Assembly: GCA_964371785.1 (NCBI GenBank)
Contig: CAYJOL010000005.1
Coordinates: 320,709 to 384,708 of the forward strand
Direction of reading: 5' to 3'
DNA: 64,000 bases
From: CAVQCT01 sp964371785
GTDB taxonomy: Bacteria; Zixibacteria; MSB-5A5; GN15; FEB-12
Made by a program: the position numbers and the translations under genes. A model generated the notes under the pieces. The model worked only from the letters and a program-made list of their open reading frames with translations, searched no databases and was not told the DNA's origin. Of this stretch, positions 38,053 through 47,642 are shown in pieces. Within the stretch, counting starts at the first letter, position 1. Each line of letters opens with the position of its first letter.

Positions 38053-38796
38053 ATGAGCATTCGCAAATCACTCGCTATTACTCTATTGTTAGTTATGTCT
38101 ATTGCTGCCGGTTGGTATGGATGTTCCGAAGATTCAATCGTCACGTATGTCAACGGGGATCAGCCCACGGTCGACCCCACGACCGATGCTTCGCTGTACT
38201 TCCCCGACCACGAAGGCTATACAACCAGCTACAATATAACGTATCCCGACGGAACAACCGACCAATTGACCTTCACTATGGGAAAGACCGCCGGCTTCCA
38301 GGGCCTGACCGGACGCGTCTGGGTCGCCTCCAGAAATTACGTGATCGATAGTAGTTACATATATGTAACCGCTGACGCTGTGTATTTCTATGATAACTAC
38401 ACATCGTCAGGCGAGAAAGTGCTCCAGTTGCCGCTTAAAGCGGGCCACTACTGGACACGCTTTGCCGAGTCCGGATCATATACTTATGGAGATAACTACA
38501 CCGATATCATCACCGGCACGAATGCCGATTCAACCGGCTCCGGCACCATGAAACTATATCCGTCGGAAGGTTCGTCTACCATGGTAGTCGATAGAATCGA
38601 GCCGGTGCGGCTCAGCAACGGATACTATTTCAGCAATGCGGTCCGGATATCCAATGACGGCGTGCAGTCGGGCACCAAGAACTATTACTGGTTTGTGCCG
38701 CAGATTGGGTTGGTCAAGTATGTATTAGGGACTACCGACCTGACTTCATCGAAGGGTGACGTGATCGGCGAGATCAAAGATTACTACACAAAATAA
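38053..38796 (+). CDS. Putative lipoprotein, unknown function
   Basis: Start chosen at ATG 38053, which has a GGAGGAA site four bases upstream; a longer frame from 37951 lacks one. The N-terminus (MSIRKSLAITLLLVMSIAAGWYGC) is a lipoprotein-type signal, though the residues before the Cys are not the classic L-A-G. The mature part is rich in Tyr, Thr and Gly and predicted beta, with no domain recognised. It stands alone on the forward strand, followed by a terminator. Confidence 0.65.
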   Translation: MSIRKSLAITLLLVMSIAAGWYGCSEDSIVTYVNGDQPTVDPTTDASLYFPDHEGYTTSYNITYPDGTTDQLTFTMGKTAGFQGLTGRVWVASRNYVIDSSYIYVTADAVYFYDNYTSSGEKVLQLPLKAGHYWTRFAESGSYTYGDNYTDIITGTNADSTGSGTMKLYPSEGSSTMVVDRIEPVRLSNGYYFSNAVRISNDGVQSGTKNYYWFVPQIGLVKYVLGTTDLTSSKGDVIGEIKDYYTK

Positions 38797-38820
38797 TCTT
38801 GATATACGTTTCATTTTCAG

Positions 38821-38848
38821 CAACCGGACCCTGTGGTCCGGTTTTTTA
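38821..38848 (+). terminator. Rho-independent terminator after the lipoprotein gene
   Basis: Stem aaccggac/gtccggtt with a short loop, followed by a run of T residues; it lies at the end of the convergent rnhC gene. Confidence 0.85.
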
Positions 38849-39502
38849 TTTGGTAAACAGAGGGAAATGAACAATCCGTTGATAGTTTTTGAAATGGATC
38901 TTCGCCACTTTTCCGAGAATGTCGGGGCCAAACCGCTGGATCAGTTTACGCCCGGCCTCATCGACATGGGCAGCGGCACCCCGTGGCAATTCGAAACCGA
39001 TCTCTTCAGACAAAGCGTCCATCTCCTGGATGAAACGGGCTCGTGCCAGAATTGAAGCCGCAGCTACCTGTACTATGCTCTCCCCTCGTACCAGCTGCTT
39101 GAGATGGATAGTCTGTCCCCGGCGAGTCAGTGCATTCTCGATCAGTTCAGTTTTGCCGAATTTGTCGGAGATTGCCAGGTCTGCCGGATGCTTCTGCACC
39201 AGACTGTCAATCGCGGTAGCATGTCCCTCGGCGAGCATTATATTCAGATTCTTGATTTCTTTGTGCTGCCGGTTGTACTCTTCGGGAGAAATAACCACTA
39301 CTGCGTGGGGATGTTCGCCTCGAAGGATCTTGTCGATTTCCTGAACTCGTTTCGGCGAAAGAGTTTTGCCATCGCGGACACCGACCAACCGCAACAGGTC
39401 GGTATCAGCATCATCAGCCAGCACCGAGGCAATCACTAATGGACCGAAGAAATCCCCCTTGCCGGACTCGTCTACACCGACAACACGGCCGCCCGCTGCC
39501 AT
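38846..39502 (-). CDS. rnhC: Ribonuclease HIII-type RNase H2 domain protein
   Basis: A 218-residue enzyme with the type 2 RNase H motif GVDESGKGDFFGPLVIA (D11, E12; the G-K-G-D-F-F-G-P form is typical of RNase HIII), ISDKFGK in the middle and VQVAAASILARARFIQEM near the end. It removes RNA from RNA-DNA hybrids. Usual RNase HIII is about 300 residues with an N-terminal TBP-like substrate-binding domain; that domain is absent and there is no room for it, since efp ends three bases upstream. It could be called RNase HII, but the motif favours HIII. Confidence 0.8.
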   Translation of the reverse strand: MAAGGRVVGVDESGKGDFFGPLVIASVLADDADTDLLRLVGVRDGKTLSPKRVQEIDKILRGEHPHAVVVISPEEYNRQHKEIKNLNIMLAEGHATAIDSLVQKHPADLAISDKFGKTELIENALTRRGQTIHLKQLVRGESIVQVAAASILARARFIQEMDALSEEIGFELPRGAAAHVDEAGRKLIQRFGPDILGKVAKIHFKNYQRIVHFPLFTK

Positions 39503-39505
39503 CGC

Positions 39506-40066
39506 TTAATTGGCCCGCTCGAGGTATTCGCCAGTGCGCGTGTCGACCTTGACCTTATCCCCTTCCTTCACAAATGGCGGGACCTTGACCACCAGACCTG
39601 TCGATAACGTCGCCGGCTTGGTCACGTTGCTGACCGTATCACCTTTAACAACCGGTTCGGTGGAGACTACGTCGAGGATCACTGAGGCAGGCAGATCCAG
39701 CGAAATCGCTTCGTTGTCCAGAAACAGCACTTTGTATTCGCTGTTCTCCAGCAAGTACCATTTGGCATCGCCGAGATTCGCGGTCGGGATGCTTAGCTGC
39801 TCAAACGTAGCCGTATCCATGAAAACAAACTCGCCTGTATTCTCATAAAGATACTGCATGTTCTTGGATTCCATGTCCGGTGGTTTAAACGAATCGTTTG
39901 ATGAGAAGACCTTTTCGACGACTGCGCCGGTCTTGATATGTTTGAGTTTGGTGCGAATATTCGCGCGGCCACGACCCATCTTAAAGTGTTGATATTCAAC
40001 GACATAATACGGCTGATCATCAACTATAATGCGAAGGCCCTTGCGAAAATCAGACACTGAGTACAT
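39506..40066 (-). CDS. efp: Translation elongation factor P
   Basis: Start at ATG 40066 with an AGGAGG site; a frame to 40114 is an artefact. The 186-residue protein has the three beta-barrel domains of EF-P: FRKGLRIIVDDQPYYVVEYQHFKMGRGRANIRTKL (domain I), KMQYLYENTG-type OB domain and VKVPPFVKEGDKVKVDTRTGEYLERA. It relieves ribosome stalling at polyproline, relevant to the GGPPP linkers of the secreted proteins here. The loop that carries the modified Lys34 in E. coli reads KMGRGRA, so the tip residue is Arg32. Confidence 0.95.
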   Translation of the reverse strand: MYSVSDFRKGLRIIVDDQPYYVVEYQHFKMGRGRANIRTKLKHIKTGAVVEKVFSSNDSFKPPDMESKNMQYLYENTGEFVFMDTATFEQLSIPTANLGDAKWYLLENSEYKVLFLDNEAISLDLPASVILDVVSTEPVVKGDTVSNVTKPATLSTGLVVKVPPFVKEGDKVKVDTRTGEYLERAN

Positions 40067-40127
40067 AAATCCTCCTGTAAAATCGAGCCCAAATATAACA
40101 CAAAACGGGCTCAACCCAAGATGTTTT

Positions 40128-41984
40128 TTATACTCCGGCGGAGGTCTTTTCGACTCGATTTGTGAGTGCCGCTGGGGCGTGAAGGGGCAGGATTATGCTG
40201 AAGGTGCTCCCTCGGCCAGGTTGCGAATCCACGGTCAGCCGACCCTGGTGAAGATCTACGATTTTCCGTACGAGCGGCAGGCCGAGACCGGTGCCTGAGG
40301 GACGAGAAGAATAGAACGGAGTGAAAATCTTTTCGAGCTTGTCTTCGGCGATCCCACTGCCAAAGTCGCGCACATCGATTCTGACCTGCTCCACGGACGC
40401 GCTGAGCATCAATTCGATCTTTCCACCGTTCGCGTCATAGGCATTGACGGCGTTCTCCACCAGGTTCGTCAGGGCCTGCTTCAACAGCAATTCGTCGACC
40501 ATTATTTGTGTCGGCACCGAGCTACCGATCGATAGACTGAGACTGCAGTTCCCGTGTTCCGCCCGAACATCGAAGGCGTCCTTTATCTCCTTGAGAAGCG
40601 ATTTGATCTCGGCCGGACACGGATCGTAGGCGAACGGACGCGCGAAGTGCAGGAACTTGTCTACCAGCAACTCAGCTTCCTGCGTTTCAGATTCCAACGT
40701 GTCAACCGACGACGTATCCTGATTCTCTTTGACCAGCCGTTTCTTAATGAGCGACGCGTAGCCGAGAATGGCACCGATCGAATTACGTAGCTGGTGTGCA
40801 AGTCCGGCCGACATTTCACCCAGAAATACCAGGCGTCGGCTGGTTTCCAGTTCGGCCCGGAGTTGTTTTAGTTCGGTCAGGTCGTTCATGAGAACCGATA
40901 CTCCTACAGTTTGCCGCCGCTCGTCATAGACCGGTCCGACCGATATGCCAAGATACAGCACCCTGTCCTCCGGCGTATTTACAGTATATTCGTTGTAAGG
41001 GATCGCTTTGTTCTGAATGAGTGCAGTCTCGACAGCGTGCGCGAACGAGTCACGATATATGGGGAGACTCTGAATATCATGCCCTTTTTCGATAGGTGAA
41101 GCACCTCCCAGCAGGTGCGCCGCGGTTTCATTTATGGAGATTATCTTCCCCTTCGGGTCAAGCATGATGACGCCTGATGTCGTGGAGGCGAGCAGATACC
41201 GATTGAACTGCTCCAGCGAATCTGCCTTCTGTGATATGATTTCATTGAGTTGAATTAAGGTGGCTTCTTTTTCCCGCAATTCGGTTATGATTTTCTCATA
41301 CTCTGACACCATGCTGTCAACATCATCACTGTCTCCCGAGACGTCTCTCCCGGCTACAATTGCCTGCTCCCGAATCCGTCGAAATGGCGCAAGGATGAAT
41401 CGATAGAGCATCAGATAGAGAATACCGATCACCACCACGGACACTATACTGATTACGAATATCGTCTGGCTGGCATCATCCAGATAGGCAAGTTCAGGGA
41501 CATTCATGGACAGTATCAGCAGCTTCTTACCGGCGGCGGTCGGCACCGGATACACATAGAAGTACTCGTTGTCTTCACCGCGAGTCAACGTCTGAAACTC
41601 GCCGGTGAGCAGCTTACGGGCAATTTCGGGGACCTGTCCCGGCGGAAGACTGCTTACTACTCCGGTAAACCAATTACGCCGCGATTCAGCATCATCGTCC
41701 GGCGGTCTCGATGGGATGAGAATGATGCTGCTCAATTTGAAAGCGAGCTTGAACTCGCGGTCGTTTCTGCTGTCCAGACTTGTTCCCACATCCTGCTTGA
41801 CAGACTGGCTGATGACGATGGCCGCCTGAGACAGAGCCGAAGATACATGGTCCCGACGGGCGGTCCGGTCCTGATAGATAGTATAGTTCGAGACGACATT
41901 CAGTAGCAGTAGAGTGAAGATGATGACGAGAAGTCCAAGATGAACTTCGGTCGTGAAACTCGTTTTCCGCTTTTTAATTGGCAT
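40128..41984 (-). CDS. Membrane sensor histidine kinase with PAS domain
   Basis: A 618-residue kinase: membrane helix at about 14-36, extracytoplasmic sensor region to about 170, second helix (VISIVSVVVIGILYLMLYRFI), a HAMP-like linker, a PAS domain (about 265-375, LLASTTSGVIMLDPKGKIISINETA), HisKA with GLAHQLRNSIGAI (His397), and an ATPase domain with N box LVENAVNAY and G boxes up to GTGLGLPLVRKI. This is the AtoS/NtrB-like architecture that usually pairs with a sigma-54-type response regulator. The only such regulator here is at 55264-56625; pairing is speculative. It lies between pilD and efp. Confidence 0.9.
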   Translation of the reverse strand: MPIKKRKTSFTTEVHLGLLVIIFTLLLLNVVSNYTIYQDRTARRDHVSSALSQAAIVISQSVKQDVGTSLDSRNDREFKLAFKLSSIILIPSRPPDDDAESRRNWFTGVVSSLPPGQVPEIARKLLTGEFQTLTRGEDNEYFYVYPVPTAAGKKLLILSMNVPELAYLDDASQTIFVISIVSVVVIGILYLMLYRFILAPFRRIREQAIVAGRDVSGDSDDVDSMVSEYEKIITELREKEATLIQLNEIISQKADSLEQFNRYLLASTTSGVIMLDPKGKIISINETAAHLLGGASPIEKGHDIQSLPIYRDSFAHAVETALIQNKAIPYNEYTVNTPEDRVLYLGISVGPVYDERRQTVGVSVLMNDLTELKQLRAELETSRRLVFLGEMSAGLAHQLRNSIGAILGYASLIKKRLVKENQDTSSVDTLESETQEAELLVDKFLHFARPFAYDPCPAEIKSLLKEIKDAFDVRAEHGNCSLSLSIGSSVPTQIMVDELLLKQALTNLVENAVNAYDANGGKIELMLSASVEQVRIDVRDFGSGIAEDKLEKIFTPFYSSRPSGTGLGLPLVRKIVDLHQGRLTVDSQPGRGSTFSIILPLHAPAALTNRVEKTSAGV

Positions 41985-42031
41985 AATCTGATTATCGGTA
42001 AGAAGAAGAAGGATATGAGCCGGCCGTCGTC

Positions 42032-42814
42032 TTAACGGACGTACACAAAGTGGGTCAGGTAGAAGTCGATTATCTGGTCGCCATAGGTGATGGCGAGCAT
42101 GGCCGCAAGAGCCAGAAAGGGTCCGAATGGCACGACTCGCTCTTTTCTGAGCTTACTTGAGAAAGCCATCAGCACTACCGAAACGACGAGACCGATGGCC
42201 GCTGAAGAGATAAAGATGAGAACGACTTGTTTCCATCCCAGAAATGCTCCGAGCATCGCTGCCATCTTAATGTCCCCGCCGCCCATCGACTCTTTCTTGA
42301 ACAACCAGTCACCCAGCTCGGCGATCAAATACAGGGCCCCTCCTCCCACCAGCATACCGATACCGGCCGAGACAATTCCGAGTCCCCCCGGGAGGAAAGA
42401 AACCAGCAGTCCGGCCACTATGCCCGGCAAAGTGATAACGTCGGGAATAATCTGAAAATCCAGGTCAATGAAAAAGATTACCAGCAGAGCTGATGATATT
42501 GCCGCGTAAGTCCAGAAACTGACCGACATGCCGTAGCTCAAGTAAAAATAACTGTACGCCAGCATATTCACCAATTCCACTGCCGGATATCGGGCGGATA
42601 TTGCCTTGTGGCAGAAACCACACTTCCCTCTCAAGAAGAGATAGCTGAGCAGAGGGATATTATGATACCATTTGAGCTGCTGTCCGCAGTTTGGACAAAT
42701 TGAACGAGAGGTCAGAAATGGGATCTTTCGCGGGACGCGGTAGATGACCACGTTCAGAAACGACCCGATAGCCAGCCCGAACAGTGATATTGTAATCAGG
42801 TAGATAGTTTGCAT
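42032..42814 (-). CDS. pilD: Prepilin peptidase/N-methyltransferase
   Basis: Start taken at ATG 42814 (MQTIYLITISLFGLAIGSFLNVVIYRVP); a longer frame overlaps rsmE. About eight membrane helices, a cytoplasmic zinc loop with two CxxC pairs (CPNCGQ...CGFCH), and the two catalytic aspartates in FFIDLDFQIIPD and GGGDIK. It cleaves and methylates the prepilins encoded at 9230-10135. It is not with the pilus operon but at the end of the heat-shock gene run, 29 bases after rsmE. Confidence 0.93.
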   Translation of the reverse strand: MQTIYLITISLFGLAIGSFLNVVIYRVPRKIPFLTSRSICPNCGQQLKWYHNIPLLSYLFLRGKCGFCHKAISARYPAVELVNMLAYSYFYLSYGMSVSFWTYAAISSALLVIFFIDLDFQIIPDVITLPGIVAGLLVSFLPGGLGIVSAGIGMLVGGGALYLIAELGDWLFKKESMGGGDIKMAAMLGAFLGWKQVVLIFISSAAIGLVVSVVLMAFSSKLRKERVVPFGPFLALAAMLAITYGDQIIDFYLTHFVYVR

Positions 42815-42843
42815 GGCAATAAGATTATCGGCGCCAGGGACGA

Positions 42844-43593
42844 TTATCTGAACTCGCCAAGTTTGGCCAGCAGAAGGGCGCAAACGACGGGACCGGCGGT
42901 CTCAGTACGCAGAATTCGTTTACCCAGATGAACCGCGGTGAATCCCTGCCTGATGGCGAGTTCAAACTCCGGGTCTGAAAATCCGGATTCCGGACCGACC
43001 AGCGCAGTAAGCCTTCTGGTCGTCGATTTGAGCTCAAGACTATCGAACGCAATGGCATCGGACGACGGATGAAATATCAGGTTAGTCGCCTGCCGGTCTG
43101 CCTGGGAGAGAAATTCGTTGAACGATATCGGGAATGAGATATCCGGACGGAAAGACCTTCGAGATTGCTTCATCGCGGCCAGGGCAACTTTTTCGTATCG
43201 CGAGATCTTGCCGGCCGCCCGCTTTCCATCCTCGACTTTCACTTTGGCCTTCTCGGTCAGAAGCGGAACAAATCGCTTAACCCCGAGCTCCGTACCTTTC
43301 TCGATCACCGTGTCGAATTTATACCCGGTCGACAATCCGCAGGCAAGCGTAAGAATCACCGCCGGCTCTCCGAAATTCCGTACCTGCGAATGGACTTTGA
43401 CCTCGACCAGTTTGGAGCTCAGGATTCGGCCTATTTCACCCCGATACGCAATGCCAGCTCCATCTACTACGATTACGAGTTTCCCGGCCACCAACCTCAT
43501 TACGTCAAGCGCGTGATGGCTCTCGGCGGCATTCAGGCGAATCGTATTATCGGTGATATTGTCAGGCAAGCAATAGAAAATCGGCGGTTCCAT
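42844..43593 (-). CDS. rsmE: 16S rRNA m3U1498 methyltransferase
   Basis: Start at ATG 43593, which has an AAGGA site seven bases upstream. SPOUT-fold enzyme with an N-terminal PUA-like part (LNAAESHHALDVMRLVAGKLVIVVDG), the middle KGTELGVKRFVPLLTEKAKVKV and the knot region ALVGPESGFSDPEFELAIRQGFTAVHLGKRILRTETA. It methylates 16S rRNA U1498. Follows prmA directly, a pairing seen in many bacteria. Confidence 0.95.
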   Translation of the reverse strand: MEPPIFYCLPDNITDNTIRLNAAESHHALDVMRLVAGKLVIVVDGAGIAYRGEIGRILSSKLVEVKVHSQVRNFGEPAVILTLACGLSTGYKFDTVIEKGTELGVKRFVPLLTEKAKVKVEDGKRAAGKISRYEKVALAAMKQSRRSFRPDISFPISFNEFLSQADRQATNLIFHPSSDAIAFDSLELKSTTRRLTALVGPESGFSDPEFELAIRQGFTAVHLGKRILRTETAGPVVCALLLAKLGEFR

Positions 43594-43595
43594 GA

Positions 43596-44483
43596 TTAGT
43601 CCTTGTGAACCAAAATAGAACGCCATTCGTTGTCGGCCAGGACGTTCATATCATCAAGGCCGTTGCCGCGCAGAGCCTCCGTCACAGCCTCCTCGTCTTT
43701 GTCAAGCAGCCCGGAAAGGAGCAGACACCCTCCCGGTCTGGTCAAGCGAATTAATTCAGGAAGCATCTCTATGATTGTCGAGTGAATAATATTGGCGCAA
43801 ACGAAATCATACGGTTCGTCGTGGACACACGTCTCCAGAGAACCGTGGACTATGCTCGACGGGCACTTTACGTTATTGATGCCAAAGTTCTCCCGGCTGT
43901 TGTCGACCGAATCAATATCATAATCAACCGCCTTAATCATTCGCGCACCCATCTTGTCGGCCAATATCGATAGAATACCGGATCCACAACCGACATCGAG
44001 AAAACTCATGGAAATTCGGAAGTGTTCCCGGATCAACCTCAGGCAGCTTCGGGTTGTTTCGTGCGTGCCCGTGCCGAAGGCCATCTTAGGTTCGATAATA
44101 ATGTCGTATTTGATACTTTCTGACGGCGCACTCCAGGGAGGCCGGATCACGATGTCATCGGTAATGTGAACAGGAACAACTGATCGGCGGTACTCCTCCT
44201 CCCATTCAATGTTCTCCACCCGCCGTTCTCGAATCTTGGGCGCAGGCTTCGGTAGCTCACCCATTTCCACCAGGCCGGTCAAGTACTCAGAAAGCTGTCG
44301 ATGGTATTGCTGTTCGCTCGAAGGTGAGAAGTAGAATTTTATGACTATCTGAGTGCTGTCCTCTTCGTCCTCGAGGACCAAACCGTTAGAAATATGTTCG
44401 ATAATGAAATCACAGACCGCGTCGGCTTTTTCCCTTGGAACGCCGACCGAGGCTTCGATAAATTGACGGGATGGCTTTGCCAT
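43596..44483 (-). CDS. prmA: Ribosomal protein L11 methyltransferase
   Basis: A 295-residue enzyme with an N-terminal L11-binding domain and a Rossmann methyltransferase domain: IEPKMAFGTGTHETTRSCL, then the SAM motif FLDVGCGSGILSILA and FVCANIIHSTIIEMLPEL. It trimethylates L11. ATG at 44483 is preferred; a TTG directly before it is also possible. Between dnaJ and rsmE, the common dnaJ-prmA-rsmE order. Confidence 0.95.
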   Translation of the reverse strand: MAKPSRQFIEASVGVPREKADAVCDFIIEHISNGLVLEDEEDSTQIVIKFYFSPSSEQQYHRQLSEYLTGLVEMGELPKPAPKIRERRVENIEWEEEYRRSVVPVHITDDIVIRPPWSAPSESIKYDIIIEPKMAFGTGTHETTRSCLRLIREHFRISMSFLDVGCGSGILSILADKMGARMIKAVDYDIDSVDNSRENFGINNVKCPSSIVHGSLETCVHDEPYDFVCANIIHSTIIEMLPELIRLTRPGGCLLLSGLLDKDEEAVTEALRGNGLDDMNVLADNEWRSILVHKD

Positions 44484-44489
44484 CAATAA

Positions 44490-45650
44490 TCACACTCCCA
44501 ATGTCTCTCTCATTTTTGCGAAGAACGACTTGTTGCCGGTCGGGGCTTCAAAGGCTTCCGATTTGTCAAGTCGCTGGAGAATTTCCTTGTCCTCTTTGCT
44601 GAGCTTCGTAGGGACCCAGACAATCACTCGAACCAACTGATCGCCGCGCCCACTGTGATGCAGGTGGGGGATTCCTTTGCCGCGCAGCCGGAGGACCTTG
44701 CCGTTCTGAGTTCCGGACGGGATCTTTATTTCGTCACTGCCGTCCAGCGTCGGGACATGCACACTTCCGCCCAGCGCGGCGGTCGTGAACGAGATCGGGA
44801 CCTCGCAGATAATATCATCCCCGTGCCGCGTGAATTGATCGTGCTCGGTCTCTTCGAAGAAAACCTGCAAATCGCCTGTTTCACCATGATTGGGGGCGGC
44901 GTTGCCTTTGTTCTCAATCGTCATGTAATTACCAGAGGCAACCCCGGCCGGGACGTTGATGTCCACTCTGGTCTCTCCTCGCAACACTCCTTCACCCTGA
45001 CATACTTTACACGGATCGGAGATTATTTCGCCCGTGCCGCGGCACATCCCGCAGGGGGTTACCTGCTGAATAGTGCCAAGAAACGTTCGTGTGACACTGC
45101 GAACCTGGCCGGATCCCTTACATTGCGGGCACGTTTTTCGGGAGGAGCCGGCGGCGACACCGGACGAACCGCAGGCCTCGCAACCTTCGAGCCGTCTCAC
45201 CTTGATCGTCTTCTTCACGCCCGACGCGATTTCCTCCAGGGACAATTTCACTTTAATTCTGAGGTCATCGCCTCGATTGCGTCTCCTTCGCCCATTGGCG
45301 GCTCCTCCGGCACCGAAGAAATCATCGAATACCGATCCGCCGAAATCGCGCATGAATGCCCGGAGCGCATCCGAAATATCGAACCCCTGGAATCCGCCGC
45401 CATATCCGCCGAATCCGGCTGACTGGTCTACACCGGCGTGCCCGAACTGGTCATAGGCCTGACGCTTCTGGGCGTCCTTGAGAACCTCGTAGGCTTCCGT
45501 GCACTCCTTGAATCGGTCCTCGGCTTCCTTGTTGCCCGGATTGCGGTCAGGGTGGTATTTCATTGCCATTTTCCGATAGGCCGATTTTATCTCAGCCTCT
45601 CCGGCGCTCCGTTCCACCTCGAGAACTTCGTAATAGTCGCGTTTTGTCAT
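44490..45650 (-). CDS. dnaJ: Chaperone DnaJ
   Basis: A 386-residue type I J-protein: J domain with H33-P34-D35, Gly/Phe-rich linker, four CxxCxGxG-type zinc modules (CEACGSSG, CPQCKGSG, CGMCRGTG, CKVCQGEG) and the C-terminal substrate domains. It delivers clients to DnaK. Ten bases separate it from dnaK, in the order grpE-dnaK-dnaJ. Confidence 0.98.
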   Translation of the reverse strand: MTKRDYYEVLEVERSAGEAEIKSAYRKMAMKYHPDRNPGNKEAEDRFKECTEAYEVLKDAQKRQAYDQFGHAGVDQSAGFGGYGGGFQGFDISDALRAFMRDFGGSVFDDFFGAGGAANGRRRRNRGDDLRIKVKLSLEEIASGVKKTIKVRRLEGCEACGSSGVAAGSSRKTCPQCKGSGQVRSVTRTFLGTIQQVTPCGMCRGTGEIISDPCKVCQGEGVLRGETRVDINVPAGVASGNYMTIENKGNAAPNHGETGDLQVFFEETEHDQFTRHGDDIICEVPISFTTAALGGSVHVPTLDGSDEIKIPSGTQNGKVLRLRGKGIPHLHHSGRGDQLVRVIVWVPTKLSKEDKEILQRLDKSEAFEAPTGNKSFFAKMRETLGV

Positions 45651-45659
45651 ATCCTGATG

Positions 45660-47588
45660 TTACTTCTTGTCGTCATCCACAACTTCAAAGTCAGCGTCGA
45701 CCGTGCCGGAATCACCGCCGGATTCGCCGCCCGGCTTGGCCTGTCCATCGTCGCTCTTAGCGCCCGCGGCACCGGCCTGCGAAGCTTGCTGGCTCTGTTT
45801 GTACATCTCCTCGGCAATCTTGTGCGACGCCTGCATGAGCTCTTCTTTCGCCTGGCTTATCGCTTCAGTCGATTCCCCCGACATCGCCTCGCGAACCTTC
45901 TTAATAGCTGCTTCTACTTTAGCCCGTTCATCGGCAGAAACCTTGTCGCCAAGGTCCTTCAACGACTTCTCAGAGCTGTACACCATCTGGTCGGCCTCGT
46001 TGCGAGCCTGGATCAGCTCCGACTTCTTCCGGTCTTCCTCGGCGTGCTTCTCTGCATCCTTGACCATCTTGTCAATCTCTTGCTCATTCAATCCCGAGGA
46101 AACCTCGATACGAATGGATTGCTCTTTGCCGGTCGCCCTGTCTTTAGCGCCGACATGAACAATACCATTGGCATCGATGTCGAAGGTGACCTCAATCTGC
46201 GGTATTCCTCGTGGAGCCGGCGGGATGCCGACCAGGTCGAACCTCCCGAGTGTGCGATTATCGATCGCCATTTTGCGCTCACCCTGCAGCACATGTATCG
46301 ACACCGCCGTCTGGCTATCATCGGCCGTCGAGAAAATCTGTGACTTCTTCGTAGGTATCGTGGTATTCCGATCGATTAACCGGGTCATCACGCCTCCCAG
46401 TGTCTCGATACCGAGCGACAATGGGGTAACATCAAGCAGAACAATGTCCTTCATGTCGCCGGACAGGACACCACCCTGAATTGCGGCGCCGACCGCAACG
46501 ACTTCATCGGGGTTGACCCCCTTGTGCGGTTCCCGGCCGAACAATTCCTTCACCAATGAGACTACCTTGGGCATGCGGGTCATACCACCCACCAGCACAA
46601 CTTCGTCGATATCCGTAACCGACAGCTTGGCGTCTGTAATCGCCGCCTTGCACGGCCCGACTGTCCGCTGAATCAGCGTATCGGTGAGCTGCTCGAATTT
46701 TGCCCGTGTCAAGGTCAGGTCGAGATGTTTCGGTCCGGCCTGGTCCGCTGTAATAAACGGAAGGTTGATGTTCGTCTGCATGGTCGAAGACAATTCAATC
46801 TTCGCCTTCTCCGCGGCTTCTTTCAGGCGCTGGAGGGCCATGCGATCCTTGCGAAGATCTATCCCCTGTGATTTCTTGAACTCATCCGCCATCCAATCGA
46901 TAACCGCCTGGTCGAAATCGTCACCACCGAGATGCGAGTCGCCGTTGGTGGAACGTACTTCGAAGACTCCGTCACCAATCTCAAGAATCGAAATGTCAAA
47001 CGTGCCGCCACCAAGGTCATAGACGGCTATCTTCTCGTTTGTCTTCTTCTGGAGTCCGTAGGCAAGCGAGGCCGCCGTCGGCTCGTTAATAATGCGAAGT
47101 ACTTCGAGACCGGCAATCTTTCCGGCATCCTTGGTCGCCTGTCGCTGAGAGTCATTGAAGTAGGCCGGGACGGTAATGACGGCCTGGGTGACTTCGTGCC
47201 CGAGATAGTTTTCCGCCGCCTTCTTGAGCGACTGAAGAATCATGGCCGAGATTTCCGGTGGCGTGTAAAGCTTCCCGCCCGCCTCAATCATAACCGCTCC
47301 GCGCTCATTCTCCGTTACCTTATATGGAACGATCTTCTCTTCGGCCGCCACCTCGTTGTGCAGTCTGCCCATGAACCGCTTGACTGAAAAGACGGTGTTC
47401 TCTGGATTGGTGACCGCCTGCCTTTTCGCCGCGGCTCCGACCACCCGCTCTCCGTCCTTGGTGAACGCAACAACCGAAGGCGTCGTGCGTGCGCCTTCGA
47501 GGTTCGGAATGACGACCGGTTCCTGACCTTCAAGTACCGCAACACAGGAGTTGGTGGTTCCCAGGTCTATGCCTATGATTTTTCCCAT
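45660..47588 (-). CDS. dnaK: Chaperone DnaK (Hsp70)
   Basis: A 642-residue Hsp70: ATPase start GKIIGIDLGTTNSCVAVLEG, phosphate motif IAVYDLGGGTFDISIL, linker DIVLLDVTPLSLGIET, substrate domain and a Gly/Ala/Gln-rich tail ending in acidic DADFEVVDDDKK. Full length with all motifs. Part of the CIRCE-associated operon, 55 bases after grpE. Confidence 0.98.
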   Translation of the reverse strand: MGKIIGIDLGTTNSCVAVLEGQEPVVIPNLEGARTTPSVVAFTKDGERVVGAAAKRQAVTNPENTVFSVKRFMGRLHNEVAAEEKIVPYKVTENERGAVMIEAGGKLYTPPEISAMILQSLKKAAENYLGHEVTQAVITVPAYFNDSQRQATKDAGKIAGLEVLRIINEPTAASLAYGLQKKTNEKIAVYDLGGGTFDISILEIGDGVFEVRSTNGDSHLGGDDFDQAVIDWMADEFKKSQGIDLRKDRMALQRLKEAAEKAKIELSSTMQTNINLPFITADQAGPKHLDLTLTRAKFEQLTDTLIQRTVGPCKAAITDAKLSVTDIDEVVLVGGMTRMPKVVSLVKELFGREPHKGVNPDEVVAVGAAIQGGVLSGDMKDIVLLDVTPLSLGIETLGGVMTRLIDRNTTIPTKKSQIFSTADDSQTAVSIHVLQGERKMAIDNRTLGRFDLVGIPPAPRGIPQIEVTFDIDANGIVHVGAKDRATGKEQSIRIEVSSGLNEQEIDKMVKDAEKHAEEDRKKSELIQARNEADQMVYSSEKSLKDLGDKVSADERAKVEAAIKKVREAMSGESTEAISQAKEELMQASHKIAEEMYKQSQQASQAGAAGAKSDDGQAKPGGESGGDSGTVDADFEVVDDDKK

Positions 47589-47642
47589 GATATCAGCTCC
47601 ATTTCTATCTCTGCAATAACATCTTCTATTCTGGTGCGGGTA

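Noticed and set aside
44655..45422. 255-codon forward frame opposite dnaJ
   Set aside because: Shadow of the dnaJ zinc-module region.
45438..46343. 301-codon forward frame opposite dnaJ and dnaK
   Set aside because: Antisense to two unmistakable chaperone genes; no ribosome site or recognisable protein.
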